Assembly (NCBI GenBank): GCA_003225295.1
Contig: QHYZ01000054.1
Location: 86,520-150,519, forward strand
Origin: Acidobacteriota bacterium
Lineage (GTDB): Bacteria; Acidobacteriota; Terriglobia; Acidiferrales; UBA7541
DNA: 64,000 bases
Reading direction: 5' to 3'
A program made the position numbers and the translations under genes. The notes beneath the pieces are model-generated. The model was not told the origin of the DNA. It did no database searches and saw only the letters and a list, made by a program, of their open reading frames with translations. Positions 9,537-17,761 of the stretch are shown here, one piece after another; the stretch's first letter is position 1, and each line of letters starts with the position of its first letter.

Positions 9537-10090
9537 GCGCCCAGGGCTCCCGCCGAATCTCGAGCGGGCTCAGCCTGGATCTTTCTCCAAGCCCGCTCAA
9601 AAACTCCTTGCGCAGCTTCGTCAAAGAGTACGAAGTAGACGGTTTCGAGTGACGTCTCTCCTTTTAGATGCTGGGCTGCCTCGCGAAGCATGATCTCCGC
9701 ACAGTCTTTCAATGGAAATCCCGCGATTCCGGTGCCAACCGCCGGAAATGCGATGGTCTTCAGTCCGCGTTCATTGGCGATCCTCAAAGAATGGGCCGCG
9801 GAATGCCGCAGCGAGTCGGCACTGGTCTTCCCACCGAGTTGCATGCTGGCCGCATGAATCACGAATCGCGCCTTCAGTTTTCCGCCCGTGGTAATGGCCG
9901 CATAGCCGACCGGGATACTGCCTATGGCATCGCATTCGCGCTGGATCTCTTCTCCGCCTTTGCGGCGGATGGCTCCCGCCACGCCCGCGCCCAGGATCAG
10001 ATCGTTGTTGGCCGCGTTGACGATGGCGTCCGTATCCATCTCCGTCAGGTCGCCCTGCTGAATGACGACTTTCTCTGCGAGTGATTTCAT
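9533..10090 (-). CDS. Macro-domain protein (O-acetyl-ADP-ribose deacetylase-like)
   Basis: A single macro domain of 185 residues. It has the ADP-ribose binding signatures QGDLTEMDTDAIVNAANNDL, a GAGVAGAIRRKGG loop, and the PAVGTGIAGFPL phosphate-binding loop. MacroD-like members remove ADP-ribose from O-acetyl-ADP-ribose or from Asp/Glu residues. ATG at 10090 starts the domain directly; an in-frame extension to 10267 would run into the upstream dehydrogenase gene. It follows that gene by 31 bases and overlaps the methyltransferase gene by four. An Ala-rich tail of 15-20 residues follows the domain. Confidence 0.88.
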   Translation of the reverse strand: MKSLAEKVVIQQGDLTEMDTDAIVNAANNDLILGAGVAGAIRRKGGEEIQRECDAIGSIPVGYAAITTGGKLKARFVIHAASMQLGGKTSADSLRHSAAHSLRIANERGLKTIAFPAVGTGIAGFPLKDCAEIMLREAAQHLKGETSLETVYFVLFDEAAQGVFERAWRKIQAEPARDSAGALGA

Positions 10091-10121
10091 CTTGGAATCA
10101 ATCCATTCTTTCCGGGCACGC

Positions 10122-11000
10122 TTATGTTTTGTTCTCGGCGGCTTTCTGCTGACGGTAATCATAAACGCCGCGCCCGGTCTTGCGGCCCAGCCGTCCTTCC
10201 TCAACGTATTGCCGCAGCAAGGAATTGGGCCGGTACTTTTCTCCAAGGGTTTGATGGAGATACTCAAGAATCTTGAGTCGTACGTCGAGGCCCACGAGAT
10301 CGACCAACTCGAACGGGCCCATGGGGTGATTTAGCCCGAGTTTCAGGGCTTTGTCGATGTCTTCGGGCGTGGCAATTCCCGCCTCGAGCATGTTGAAAGC
10401 CTCGTTGCCGATCAAGGCGTTCACGCGCGTGGTGATAAACCCAGGAGCTTCGTTGACGATCACGACTTCCTTGCCCATGCGGCGAGCGACCTCCCGGCAG
10501 GTGACCACGGTTTCATCGGAAGTATGCGGTGTCCGGACGAGTTCGATGAGTTTCATCTTCGGTACCGGATTGAAGAAATGCATGCCCACGCAGCGGTCAC
10601 GCGAAACGGTGACGTCCGTGAAATCCGCGATCGAAAGCGAAGAGGTATTGCTTGCAAAAATGGCGCCGGTCTTGGCGAATTTGTCGAAGATGGTGAACAG
10701 TTCGAGCTTCATCTCCAACTCTTCCGGGACGGCTTCAATGATGAGCTCGGCGTCACGGATGGCGTCTCCGACGTCGCTGGCCGTCGAAATCAGGGATAGC
10801 GCCCGGTCACGGACGCTGGCGTCGACCTTGCCGCGAGTGACGCCCTCTTCGAACGACTGCCGGATCCAGGCGAGGCCCTGTTCGAGCACGGGGCGCGAGA
10901 CGTCTTCGAGGACGGTGTTGTACCCGCCGAAAGCAGCGGCGTAGGCGATTCCCCGCCCCATCGTGCCTGCGCCAATCACTGCGATCGTCTTTACATCCAT
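10122..11000 (-). CDS. 3-hydroxyacyl-CoA (3-hydroxybutyryl-CoA) dehydrogenase
   Basis: A 292-residue short-form 3-hydroxyacyl-CoA dehydrogenase, oxidising L-3-hydroxyacyl-CoA to 3-ketoacyl-CoA with NAD, or the reverse in butyrate metabolism. The N terminus has the NAD fold VIGAGTMGRGIA, followed by the MHFFNPVPKMKLIELV segment with the catalytic His, then the ITTRVNALIGNEAF and LGLNHPMGPFELVDLVGLD segments of the C-terminal dimerisation domain. Length fits Hbd/PaaH proteins. It lies 25 bases downstream of the UGA-containing ArsC-like gene and in one run with two enoyl-CoA hydratases, giving two consecutive steps of beta-oxidation-type chemistry. Confidence 0.93.
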   Translation of the reverse strand: MDVKTIAVIGAGTMGRGIAYAAAFGGYNTVLEDVSRPVLEQGLAWIRQSFEEGVTRGKVDASVRDRALSLISTASDVGDAIRDAELIIEAVPEELEMKLELFTIFDKFAKTGAIFASNTSSLSIADFTDVTVSRDRCVGMHFFNPVPKMKLIELVRTPHTSDETVVTCREVARRMGKEVVIVNEAPGFITTRVNALIGNEAFNMLEAGIATPEDIDKALKLGLNHPMGPFELVDLVGLDVRLKILEYLHQTLGEKYRPNSLLRQYVEEGRLGRKTGRGVYDYRQQKAAENKT

Positions 11001-11025
11001 TTCTTGGTCTCCGTTCGACGGACCA

Positions 11026-11379
11026 TCACTTCACAAGTTCCTTGTAAGCCTCTTCATCAAAGCCCAGAACCATCTGCGAACCTCGAAGGAGCACCGGCCT
11101 GCGAATGAGATTGGGCTCCTTGGCCATCAGTTTGATGGCCTCCGCGCGAGAGGGCGGATGATCCTTCATCTTCCGCGTGCGATAGAGCTCATTTCGTGGA
11201 TTCAGGAACTCTCTGTAGTCGCCTTTGCCGATCAGTTCTTCCAGTTCGGCCCCGGTCAATCGCTGTTTATCCAAGTCGCGTGATTCCAGTTTGGCACCCA
11301 TCTCCAGCAAGAGACCTCTTGCTTTGCGGCAAGTAGTTCACGTCGGCTTCTGCAGAAACTTGATTTTCACATTTGGCAA
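11026..11379 (-). CDS. Probable selenoprotein: ArsC/Spx-like thioredoxin-fold protein, UGA at first active-site Cys
   Basis: Read conventionally this is a 94-residue fragment starting at a TTG with no binding site, lacking the N-terminal redox motif of its family. Upstream in the same frame the sequence encodes PNVKIKFLQKPT, then TGA (11340-11338), then TTCRKARGLL, joining the rest without a gap. ArsC/Spx-like proteins carry KPTCxxCRKA here, so the TGA sits exactly at the first Cys of CxxC. Read as selenocysteine this gives UTTC and a full 117-residue protein. TTG 11379 is the likely start, with AAGGAG five bases before it (11390-11385); GTG 11370 is an alternative. The C-terminal LIRRPVLLRGSQMVLGF is typical of the family. 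A SECIS-like hairpin follows the TGA. A nonsense mutation in a dying gene is the alternative, but the rest of the frame is intact. Confidence 0.75.
11306..11340 (-). promoter_or_regulatory. Bacterial SECIS-like element after the in-frame TGA
   Basis: The TGA at 11340-11338 is followed 21 bases later by GGTC in the loop of a perfect hairpin: stem AGCAAGA (11323-11317) and TCTTGCT (11312-11306) around the tetraloop GGTC (11316-11313). Bacterial SECIS elements lie inside the coding region about 16-37 bases after UGA, with a small apical loop beginning with G. The E. coli fdhF element, as I recall it, has the same GGUC at nearly the same distance. Spacing, stem and loop therefore all fit SelB binding. 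Confidence 0.7.
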
Positions 11380-11425
11380 GCTCACTCCTTCGTTGTAGGG
11401 TTACTGCGCCCCTTGAAGACGGTTC

Positions 11426-11749
11426 CTAATATCGTGGAACTTGGGGGTCGATTTCAATCGACCAGCGCTCGATCCCACCTGCCAAAGATTTAGCTCTTTC
11501 GATACCCTGAAACCGCAGCCAAGCCGCCGCGTCTAGGCTGCGCATACCGTGATGGCAATAGCAAATCACTTCGTCCACATCCGGAAGCGTCTCGAGGCTT
11601 GCCGCCAACGTGCCAAGCGGAACGTGTTTTGCGCCCTCGATCCGGCACAAGGCGTACTCCCAGGGTTCGCGTACATCGATGAGAACTAGCTTTTCGCCCT
11701 GTTCCAAACGCGCCTGCACGTCGGCCGGCGTGATTTCTAAGTTGTCCAT
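11426..11749 (-). CDS. Single-domain rhodanese
   Basis: A 107-residue rhodanese domain. The N-terminal LIDVREPWEYALCRIEGAKH and the active-site loop CYCHHGMRS, with the catalytic Cys in CHHGMRS, are typical; the C-terminal LAGGIERWS closes the domain. It would carry persulfide sulfur, donor and acceptor unknown. Its ATG directly abuts the stop of the enoyl-CoA hydratase upstream, and the UGA-containing ArsC-like gene begins 46 bases downstream, so a redox or sulfur/selenium link between the two is possible but only inferred from position. Confidence 0.92.
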   Translation of the reverse strand: MDNLEITPADVQARLEQGEKLVLIDVREPWEYALCRIEGAKHVPLGTLAASLETLPDVDEVICYCHHGMRSLDAAAWLRFQGIERAKSLAGGIERWSIEIDPQVPRY

Positions 11750-12526
11750 CTATTTTCCCTTCCAAACAGGCGGGCGTTTTTCAAGGAACGCGCGAATCCC
11801 TTCCTGAGCATCTTCGGTTGGCATCAGCTCCGATAAGTATACGCGTTCTACATCCTGGAGTTGCTCTCGAAAGCCTTCGGCGTGGACACGCGTTAGGGTT
11901 CTGCGAGTCAGCCGAAGGACGGCCGGACTCAAAGCTCGTAACTGAGCGACCAAATTGTCCACCGCTGCGGGAAGCTCGGCATCGGGAACCACGCGCGTGG
12001 CGAGACCGAGGCGGCAGGCCTCCGCCGCTCCGATTTGATTGCCCGTGAGGATCACATGCACTGCTGCGCGCATTCCAATGAGGCGTGGCAAGGTGACCAT
12101 GGATACGGGAGGAAAACAGCCGAGCTTAATCTCCGGCTGGCCAAACTGCGCGGATTCGGCCGCCAGTACAAAATCACAGAAGGTGGCCAGTTCCATGCCA
12201 CCGCCGAGACAGTAACCATGGACGGCGGCGATCTTTAGGCAGTCCGCGGCAAACAGCCTGCGAAAGACGGCGTGAAACGCGGAGAGCATTTTCCCCACGC
12301 GCTCCGGAGTATGATCGGCGATTTCCGCCCCACCGGAAAAGGCTTTGGGGCCCGCGCCCTGAAAAATCACGAAATCACATTGGGGAAGAGCGCGTTCCAG
12401 CACCGCATCAAGCTCCTGCATCATCGAAACGTCGAGAATGTTGAGCGGTGGGCGATGGAGCGTTATCCACGCCACTCGATTTTCGAGCCGCAGCTGAATC
12501 GTTTGATGGCCGGTGGTCATGATCAT
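11750..12526 (-). CDS. Enoyl-CoA hydratase/isomerase, dienoyl-CoA hydratase-like
   Basis: A 258-residue crotonase-fold protein. The oxyanion-hole segments FSGGAEIADH and VHGYCLGGGMELATFCDF are present, as is the GQPEIKLGCFPP segment. The N-terminal PPLNILDVSMMQELDAVL resembles cyclohexa-1,5-diene-1-carbonyl-CoA hydratase-like members more than fatty-acid enoyl-CoA hydratases, but no other benzoyl-CoA pathway genes are in the window. It sits 21 bases after the first hydratase gene and abuts the rhodanese gene. General beta-oxidation is the safer role. Confidence 0.88.
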   Translation of the reverse strand: MIMTTGHQTIQLRLENRVAWITLHRPPLNILDVSMMQELDAVLERALPQCDFVIFQGAGPKAFSGGAEIADHTPERVGKMLSAFHAVFRRLFAADCLKIAAVHGYCLGGGMELATFCDFVLAAESAQFGQPEIKLGCFPPVSMVTLPRLIGMRAAVHVILTGNQIGAAEACRLGLATRVVPDAELPAAVDNLVAQLRALSPAVLRLTRRTLTRVHAEGFREQLQDVERVYLSELMPTEDAQEGIRAFLEKRPPVWKGK

Positions 12527-12547
12527 CGCGGCGCATAAACCAGGAGG

Positions 12548-13363
12548 TTACCTACCTTGAAATTTCGGATGCCGCTTTTCGAAGAACGCTCGAATTCCCT
12601 CGTTGCAGTCCTCCGATAAGTAACAACGAATCTGTTCCCGGACTTCATTATCGAGAGCCTGAGCAAGTTCCTTTTCCTGACTGGCAAAAAGCGCTTTCTT
12701 CACCGCGCGGATGGCCAGTGACGGACCCTGAGTAATTTTTCGCGCCAGTGTCTTCACTTCCCCTTCGAGCTGCGCAGCCGGAACGACCTGATTGACAAGG
12801 CCAAGCTGGTGTGCCGTTTTCGCGTCAATCATCTCGCCGGTGTAAAAAAGCTCGGCAGCTTTCGAAGGCCCGACCAGCTGTGGCAGGAAATAGGTCCCGC
12901 CATAATCTGGGAACAGTCCGACTTTTGCAAAATTCTGCCCGAAGGTCGCTTCTTCCGCGGCAATTCGAATATCCGCAGCCAGAGCGATGTTCATGCCCGC
13001 TCCGGCAGCTGCGCCATTCACAGCGGCAATCACGGGCTGGGGCATGGTGCGCATCTTAAGGACCATTTGCATGCCGGCGCGCAGCAGCGGTTCGAGTTCA
13101 TGCGTGGCGCCGGTCTGGCGGCCTTTCCCCAGCGCGCCGAGGTCCCCTCCAGCGCAAAAAGCGCGCCCCGCACCGGTAATGACCACCACGCCGACGCTCT
13201 GATCATCCGCGATACGGCCGAGCGCGTCATTGACGGCCATCGCCAATTCGTTGTTCAGCGCATTCAACCGGTCGGGGCGGTTCATCACCAGTGTGGCAAT
13301 GCCATCGTGCCTCCCTTCCAGGATGACTGGTCTAGTTTCGGCAGGTTGTGGAGTGTTGCTCAC
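12548..13363 (-). CDS. Enoyl-CoA hydratase/isomerase, PaaG-like
   Basis: A crotonase-superfamily protein of about 271 residues. Oxyanion-hole motifs FCAGGDLGALG and NGAAAGAGMNIALAADIRIA are visible, and the segment LFPDYGGTYFLPQLVG resembles PaaG-type isomerases, where Asp in PDxGG is catalytic. The C terminus EGIRAFFEKRHPKFQGR is the usual crotonase end. I chose GTG 13363 because CGGAG lies six bases upstream; an in-frame TTG at 13369 is possible. It is 12 bases downstream of the mug stop. Confidence 0.88.
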   Translation of the reverse strand: MSNTPQPAETRPVILEGRHDGIATLVMNRPDRLNALNNELAMAVNDALGRIADDQSVGVVVITGAGRAFCAGGDLGALGKGRQTGATHELEPLLRAGMQMVLKMRTMPQPVIAAVNGAAAGAGMNIALAADIRIAAEEATFGQNFAKVGLFPDYGGTYFLPQLVGPSKAAELFYTGEMIDAKTAHQLGLVNQVVPAAQLEGEVKTLARKITQGPSLAIRAVKKALFASQEKELAQALDNEVREQIRCYLSEDCNEGIRAFFEKRHPKFQGR

Positions 13364-13375
13364 GGGCAACTCCGT

Positions 13376-13906
13376 TCAGTGGCTTCGGGTCTCGTGTTCC
13401 TTGCCGATACGAGCCACCAGTTGCGCCAGCTTTCTAAAATGCCGCAGCTTCTCGCTCTTGCTTATGGTGTTCACGCCGCTGGTGGAAGGCAAGACGTACA
13501 CCCGCGCGCCGTAGAGCAGCTCTTTCTGCATCCCGAATTTGCATTTCCGCTGGGCAAACTGTTCGTAAGTCAGTTTCCCATTAAAAGCCACGACATGAGG
13601 AGCAAATTCCTCGAGCTTTTGCGAGAGGACGATTCGTCCTTCGGCGTAGTCTTCGCGCTTCAGTTCCTCAATGCCTTTCGTGGGACGCTTCACCAGGTCG
13701 GTAAGCCCTACGCCAAACTCAATCACGCGCTTGTCGTCATGGTAATCGAAGGGCTCCGGCACAACCCCACTTTGATAAAGCATCGGCCAGAATTCGTTCC
13801 CACGGCCGGCATAGTAGTGGCCCACGCGGACGGACGACTCGCTCGGATTGCAGCCAACGATCACGAGCTTCATGCCTTTGCGGAGGTGGTCGGGAAGTGT
13901 TCGCAT
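13376..13906 (-). CDS. mug: G/U mismatch-specific DNA glycosylase (Mug)
   Basis: A 176-residue family 2 uracil-DNA glycosylase, removing U or T from G mismatches. Motif 1 is VGCNPSESSVRVGHYYAGRGNEFW, with the catalytic Asn in CNPS. The middle GVGLTDLVKRPT matches Mug, and the second motif LPSTSGVN corresponds to the intercalation loop (NPSGLS in E. coli). It is the first gene of the minus-strand eight-gene run, so transcription probably starts in the gap above 13906. Its link to the CoA genes downstream is positional only. Confidence 0.9.
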   Translation of the reverse strand: MRTLPDHLRKGMKLVIVGCNPSESSVRVGHYYAGRGNEFWPMLYQSGVVPEPFDYHDDKRVIEFGVGLTDLVKRPTKGIEELKREDYAEGRIVLSQKLEEFAPHVVAFNGKLTYEQFAQRKCKFGMQKELLYGARVYVLPSTSGVNTISKSEKLRHFRKLAQLVARIGKEHETRSH

Positions 13907-14403
13907 TACGCCAGCTTACTATTCCTCTTGATTTTACTACTTACGCTTAAAATGGTGGGCGCGCTTTTCGACATGGGCGGCCGGCCTTTCTTGGTATCCT
14001 CGCGGGCAAAAGAAACTGCCGGAGATCGCGCTCAATGCCATTCACAAATCCAGTTGATGGCGCCGGAAACCCTTAGGTCGGCGAACCGGACTTTGAGTGC
14101 CGCAGCGAGCGTGCCGAAAGGGGGTTCGTCGAAGAACTCCCGGGCCAGATTGTACTAGCCGTGCCCCCAAGCGGCAACTTCCGTGCGAGCTGGGGTTTTC
14201 AAGTCAGTCCATATGATGGGCGTCACCTCGGCAATGCCAGGATGAGCCACGGAGCACTCTAAATAGCTTCCATTAAACGATTTAAGAAGCACTTTTTGCG
14301 ACGACCGTGAAGTGCCGTCCATTTTCAAAGACGGCATGGCCGTTTTGTTTCCTGAATCTCATTTGCTAGCCACATCATCAAAACAGGAGGGCAGAACTGT
14401 TCG
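13907..14403. other. Divergent intergenic region, about 500 bases without a supported gene
   Basis: This gap separates mug (leftward) from the ECF sigma factor (rightward) and must hold promoters for both. The only short reading frames are a 60-codon minus-strand frame (14337-14155) and the end of a long antisense frame, neither with family resemblance. The paired hairpins at 14313-14346 are annotated separately. An AGGAGG occurs 13 bases before the sigma factor ATG. Confidence 0.5.
14313..14350 (+). promoter_or_regulatory. Two mutually exclusive hairpins before the sigma factor gene
   Basis: TGCCGTC (14313-14319) can pair with GACGGCA (14330-14336). The same 3' arm can instead pair as ACGGC (14331-14335) with GCCGT (14339-14343), which is followed by a T-rich tract TTTTGTTT and so looks like a weak terminator. 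The arrangement resembles a terminator/antiterminator leader for the gene starting at 14404. The stems are short and chance is possible. Confidence 0.3.
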
Positions 14404-15087
14404 ATGCTCTGTGCTACCTTAGTACCAGCGAGGATGCAGCCGCCCATCGGCCTGCCTGGAGCATTGAGCGCACCGAATCCCCACCGTTTGCCTTCCACCG
14501 TTGCCCGCGACGACGAACATCTGCTCGTTGCCGCCGCCAAGCGCGGCGATGCGCAGGCCTTCGAAGAGCTGGTAAACCGCTATGAAGCGAAAATCTTCCG
14601 GCTGACCATGAACATCACGCGGAATCGCGAAGACGCCGAGGACGCCATGCAGGACGCCTTTCTCAAGTCTTATGCGCACCTCAAGGACTTCCAGGAAGAC
14701 TCCCGCTTTTACACCTGGCTGGTGCGCATCGCCGCGAACGAAGCGCTGATGCGCCTCCGCAAACGCCGCCCGAATCAGTTTTCACTCGACGAGCCAGTGG
14801 AAGGCGACGAAGACCTCATGCCCCGCGAGCTTGAGGATTGGGGGCCAAGCCCGGAGCAGCGGTTTGCCCAGACGGAAATGCACGAAATCCTGTCTGCGGT
14901 CATCGATAAGCTCGAGCCGGACTTCCGCGTTGTTTTTGTGCTGCGCGACGTCGAAGAGCTTTCGACCGAAGAAACAGCCAAAGTGCTCGGCATTTCGGTT
15001 CCCGCGGTAAAATCCAGGCTGTTGCGGGCCCGGCTCAAACTTCGCCAGAAGCTGAATCGCTACTTTCGGCAGGGTGGCACAAATTGA
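14404..15087 (+). CDS. ECF-type sigma-70 factor
   Basis: A 227-residue RNA polymerase sigma factor with region 2 (AFEELVNRYEAKIFRLTMNI through EDAEDAMQDAFLKSYAHL and FYTWLVRIAANEALMRLRK) and region 4 (DFRVVFVLRDVEELSTEETAKVLGISVPAVKSRLLRAR), and no region 1 or 3, as in the ECF group. About 40 residues precede region 2, so ATG 14437 or a later start is possible; ATG 14404 has AGGAGG 13 bases upstream. The stop overlaps the start of a zinc-finger protein by four bases, the usual pairing with an anti-sigma factor. Confidence 0.93.
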   Translation: MLCATLVPARMQPPIGLPGALSAPNPHRLPSTVARDDEHLLVAAAKRGDAQAFEELVNRYEAKIFRLTMNITRNREDAEDAMQDAFLKSYAHLKDFQEDSRFYTWLVRIAANEALMRLRKRRPNQFSLDEPVEGDEDLMPRELEDWGPSPEQRFAQTEMHEILSAVIDKLEPDFRVVFVLRDVEELSTEETAKVLGISVPAVKSRLLRARLKLRQKLNRYFRQGGTN

Positions 15088-15323
15088 ATTGCCAGGGCGT
15101 CATTCGCGAGATTTCCGACTATATCGACGGTGAACTCGTTCTATCGGTGAGGCAGGAACTCGAGCGCCATCTGGAACACTGTGAAGAGTGTAAGATGGTG
15201 GTCGATCAAACCAGGCTGACCGTGGATGTCTTCTGCGATTCGAAACCGATCGATCTGCCGGGTGACGTGAAGTCCCGGCTGCATGATGCCTTGCGCCGCA
15301 AGCTGCATGAAAAAAGCAGTTAG
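15084..15323 (+). CDS. zf-HC2 putative anti-sigma factor
   Basis: A 79-residue soluble protein with the anti-sigma zinc finger: Cys3, then HLEHCEECK, giving the H-x3-C-x2-C core. No membrane segment follows, so it is a cytoplasmic, possibly redox-responsive regulator of the sigma factor just upstream. The start is TTG at 15084, overlapping the sigma stop (TTGA). Its 3' end overlaps the convergent ornithine cyclodeaminase-like gene by four bases. Confidence 0.85.
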   Translation: MNCQGVIREISDYIDGELVLSVRQELERHLEHCEECKMVVDQTRLTVDVFCDSKPIDLPGDVKSRLHDALRRKLHEKSS

Positions 15324-16297
15324 CCTTTCGCGCCGTCACTCCAGAGTGGCAATTCCCTTCCAAGGCCTTTCTCTCGCGCCATCGCATAGACCTTTATGGC
15401 CACCGCGAGATCCCAGGACGCAATCCCATTTGACTTGAAGAGCGTGACTTCTGTATCACTAGTTCTTCCGCTGGCCTTACCCGCGACAATTTCGGAAAGC
15501 TTTTTGACCCCAGTCCAGCAACTCTCATCGCCATGAAAAGCGATGATCAGATCGCCCGCTTCCTGCCGCGACTGTTCCACGGAATCCACGACAATGATGT
15601 CGGCGCTGGCGACTGCTTCATCGTCCAACTCGCGCTTGTGCGCGTGGTTGGCTCCAATGGCATTGATGTGGGCCCCGGGTGACAGATTGGCGCCAAATAC
15701 AACCGGCTGCGAGGCGGTTGTGGCTGTGGAGACGATGTCCGCACCGTGCACCGCCTCTGCCGCAGACGAGCAAATATGCACTGGAATGCCCAGCCGTTTG
15801 GCCATCTCTTCCGAGAACTTCTCGCACTTCGCCGCATCGCGCCCATAAGCGCGCGCGGATTCCAGCTTTCGAACCGTCGCAACCGCTTCGAGCTGTGTCT
15901 TCGCCTGGCCCCCAGTGCCAATGATTGCCGCGACGCTAGCATCCTTGCGCGCCAGGTATTTCGTGGCCACACCGGAAGCGGCACCGGTCCGCAGTTGCCC
16001 CATGTAGTCCGCTTCGATCAGCGCCAGCAAATCGCCCGTCGACATTTCGTAGATAGGAACAAGAAACCGCAGCTTGCCACGCACAAAGGTGTACTGCTTC
16101 ATCGCGACAAAGCCCAGGGAGAAATCCGCGGCGGCCATATAGTGAAAGAATCCGCCACCGGGCAGTTCGAATCGCCTGCGCGGGTGGACGACCACTTCCC
16201 CGGTCGCCTGCTTGCGCGAAATTGCTTCCACGGCCTCCACTGCCATCGGCATCGTTAACACCGCACGCGCTTCCGCCTCGCTGATATGCAGCGTCAT
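15320..16297 (-). CDS. Ornithine cyclodeaminase / mu-crystallin family protein
   Basis: A 325-residue member of the OCD/mu-crystallin family, which includes ornithine cyclodeaminase, archaeal-type alanine dehydrogenase and imine reductases. Seen are the substrate-side MKQYTFVRGKL with the active-site Lys, YMGQLRTGAASGVATKYLAR, the Rossmann motif IGTGGQAKTQLEAVA, and GAHINAIGANHAHKRELDDE with the family Asp region. The substrate cannot be fixed from sequence alone. No gene next to it uses proline or ornithine. Confidence 0.85.
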   Translation of the reverse strand: MTLHISEAEARAVLTMPMAVEAVEAISRKQATGEVVVHPRRRFELPGGGFFHYMAAADFSLGFVAMKQYTFVRGKLRFLVPIYEMSTGDLLALIEADYMGQLRTGAASGVATKYLARKDASVAAIIGTGGQAKTQLEAVATVRKLESARAYGRDAAKCEKFSEEMAKRLGIPVHICSSAAEAVHGADIVSTATTASQPVVFGANLSPGAHINAIGANHAHKRELDDEAVASADIIVVDSVEQSRQEAGDLIIAFHGDESCWTGVKKLSEIVAGKASGRTSDTEVTLFKSNGIASWDLAVAIKVYAMAREKGLGRELPLWSDGAKG

Positions 16298-16409
16298 CGT
16301 TTCACTCTCCGCCCCAGCCCGGTGATCTCAGAATGCGAGCGACATCCCTGGAACTCGGATATCCGTCCGACCGCCCTGTTCAAATCAACAAGACTCGGAA
16401 CAAAATGAG

Positions 16410-17477
16410 CTATCTGGCCGCCGGCTTTGCCGGCCTCGCCGAACCATGTTTTCCGGAAGCTTCGCTGGCTGCCCGTACGCGGCGCACAACCGTCTGGTTC
16501 AAGCGGTAGACACGTTCCTCTCTGTTCCCTTCCATCACGCGGAAGCGAAATTCAGGCTCGCCTTTGGGTCCTTTGTCCAGGCGAACAGGTAGCTGGCCGC
16601 ACAGATTATTTTCGATGAAGGCAGTCTCGTACCGGCTCTTCTTGACATACCAGGTGTAAACGCGCAGCGCCGTAAAGTCACAGACTTGCCCTTCTGGCCC
16701 GCGCGCCGCTGCCACCAGGTACTGTGGCTTGGCTCCCGATGGGTCGTTCACGCGATTCAGCTCAAACCACGCCATCGGGCGGATATTTGCCGAAGCCGCT
16801 CCTTCGCGCACGGCATCTGGCAGATCCAGCTCGACGAAACGCGCCACCACCCAGCCGGCGATGGGCACAGTCTGGTCGCCGGGTTGCGTGGTGTTCGCGG
16901 ACTCGGCTCCGTGAGATGAGGCGTCCCCAGGCGGTCGGGTCGCAACACCGCGGACCAGAAACCAGTCTTCTTTCTTCGTTTCCTCCGGCTCACTCGATGC
17001 GTCTTTCTCATCCGTGACTTGCTCCCAATCCGCCACGGCGCGGCCTACAATCTCTACCGGCACGTTTCGTCCGAATTGATAGACGCGTGGCTCCGTCCGC
17101 CCAGGCTGGACCCGCATATTGGTGGAGACCTTGGTGCGGCCGCGCGCCTGCACTGGCATTCCTCTGGTTTGATCCAGCAGCTTGACGCTGCGCTGCCATA
17201 GGGCTGTTTCCATTAACTGCCGGCTCTCCACCCAGCCAACCATGCCTGCGTTGGTGCGGACCTTTACGTAGTCATTACGCTTGCCGATCACGTCCACCCG
17301 CTCACCGTAATGCAGCATTACCATTTGCTCGCGGACTTGAGCGATGCTGCTCAGGAGCGGAGCGCCTTTATCGCTGACAAACGCTTCTCCCAGCGTTTCA
17401 TGCTTGGGCCGGAGCATCCACGCCGCCAGCGTTACCAGGGCAAGCAGCGGCACGGCAATGAGGAGTTTCCTCCTCAT
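16410..17477 (-). CDS. Membrane-anchored protein with bacterial SH3 domains
   Basis: A 355-residue protein with an N-terminal signal anchor (MRRKLLIAVPLLALVTLAAWML) and two SH3b-like segments: about residues 35-90 (VMLHYGERVDVIGKRNDYVKVRTNAGMVGWV) and about 115-210 (STNMRVQPGR, FGRNVPVEIVGR, IAGWVVARFVEL). The C-terminal domain (about 225-335) is unrecognised and ends in a basic Ala-rich tail. SH3b domains usually bind peptidoglycan or peptides outside the cytoplasm. Confidence 0.75.
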   Translation of the reverse strand: MRRKLLIAVPLLALVTLAAWMLRPKHETLGEAFVSDKGAPLLSSIAQVREQMVMLHYGERVDVIGKRNDYVKVRTNAGMVGWVESRQLMETALWQRSVKLLDQTRGMPVQARGRTKVSTNMRVQPGRTEPRVYQFGRNVPVEIVGRAVADWEQVTDEKDASSEPEETKKEDWFLVRGVATRPPGDASSHGAESANTTQPGDQTVPIAGWVVARFVELDLPDAVREGAASANIRPMAWFELNRVNDPSGAKPQYLVAAARGPEGQVCDFTALRVYTWYVKKSRYETAFIENNLCGQLPVRLDKGPKGEPEFRFRVMEGNREERVYRLNQTVVRRVRAASEASGKHGSARPAKPAAR

Positions 17478-17761
17478 GCGCGGCCCACGAACGTCGCTCC
17501 GGAGGCACGCCCGGGGCGAGCGCGCTTCGCGCGGCGCACCACGCCGCGAAGGACGCTTGGCAATCCCCCAGCGTCACGTCCGCTGCACACGACGCCAATC
17601 GACGCAACCTCGGTCATGATTCCCCGTCGCTCTTTTTGATTCGCTAACGATTGTACCTGAAACCCTGGCCACGCCGCGGGCGCCGCTGAGGCCTTTGCTT
17701 TTCTGCTAAAATTCCGAAGCGTTCGAAGCAAACTCCCGAAATGAATCGCGGAGGATCCTTC

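Noticed and set aside
11026..11310. Annotating the ArsC-like gene as a short 94-residue protein from TTG 11310
   Set aside because: No ribosome binding site there, and the upstream frame continues the family through the TGA with a good start and hairpin.
12809..14158. A 449-codon plus-strand reading frame opposite the hydratase and mug genes
   Set aside because: It runs antisense to well-identified genes, has no recognisable motif and reflects GC-driven stop avoidance.
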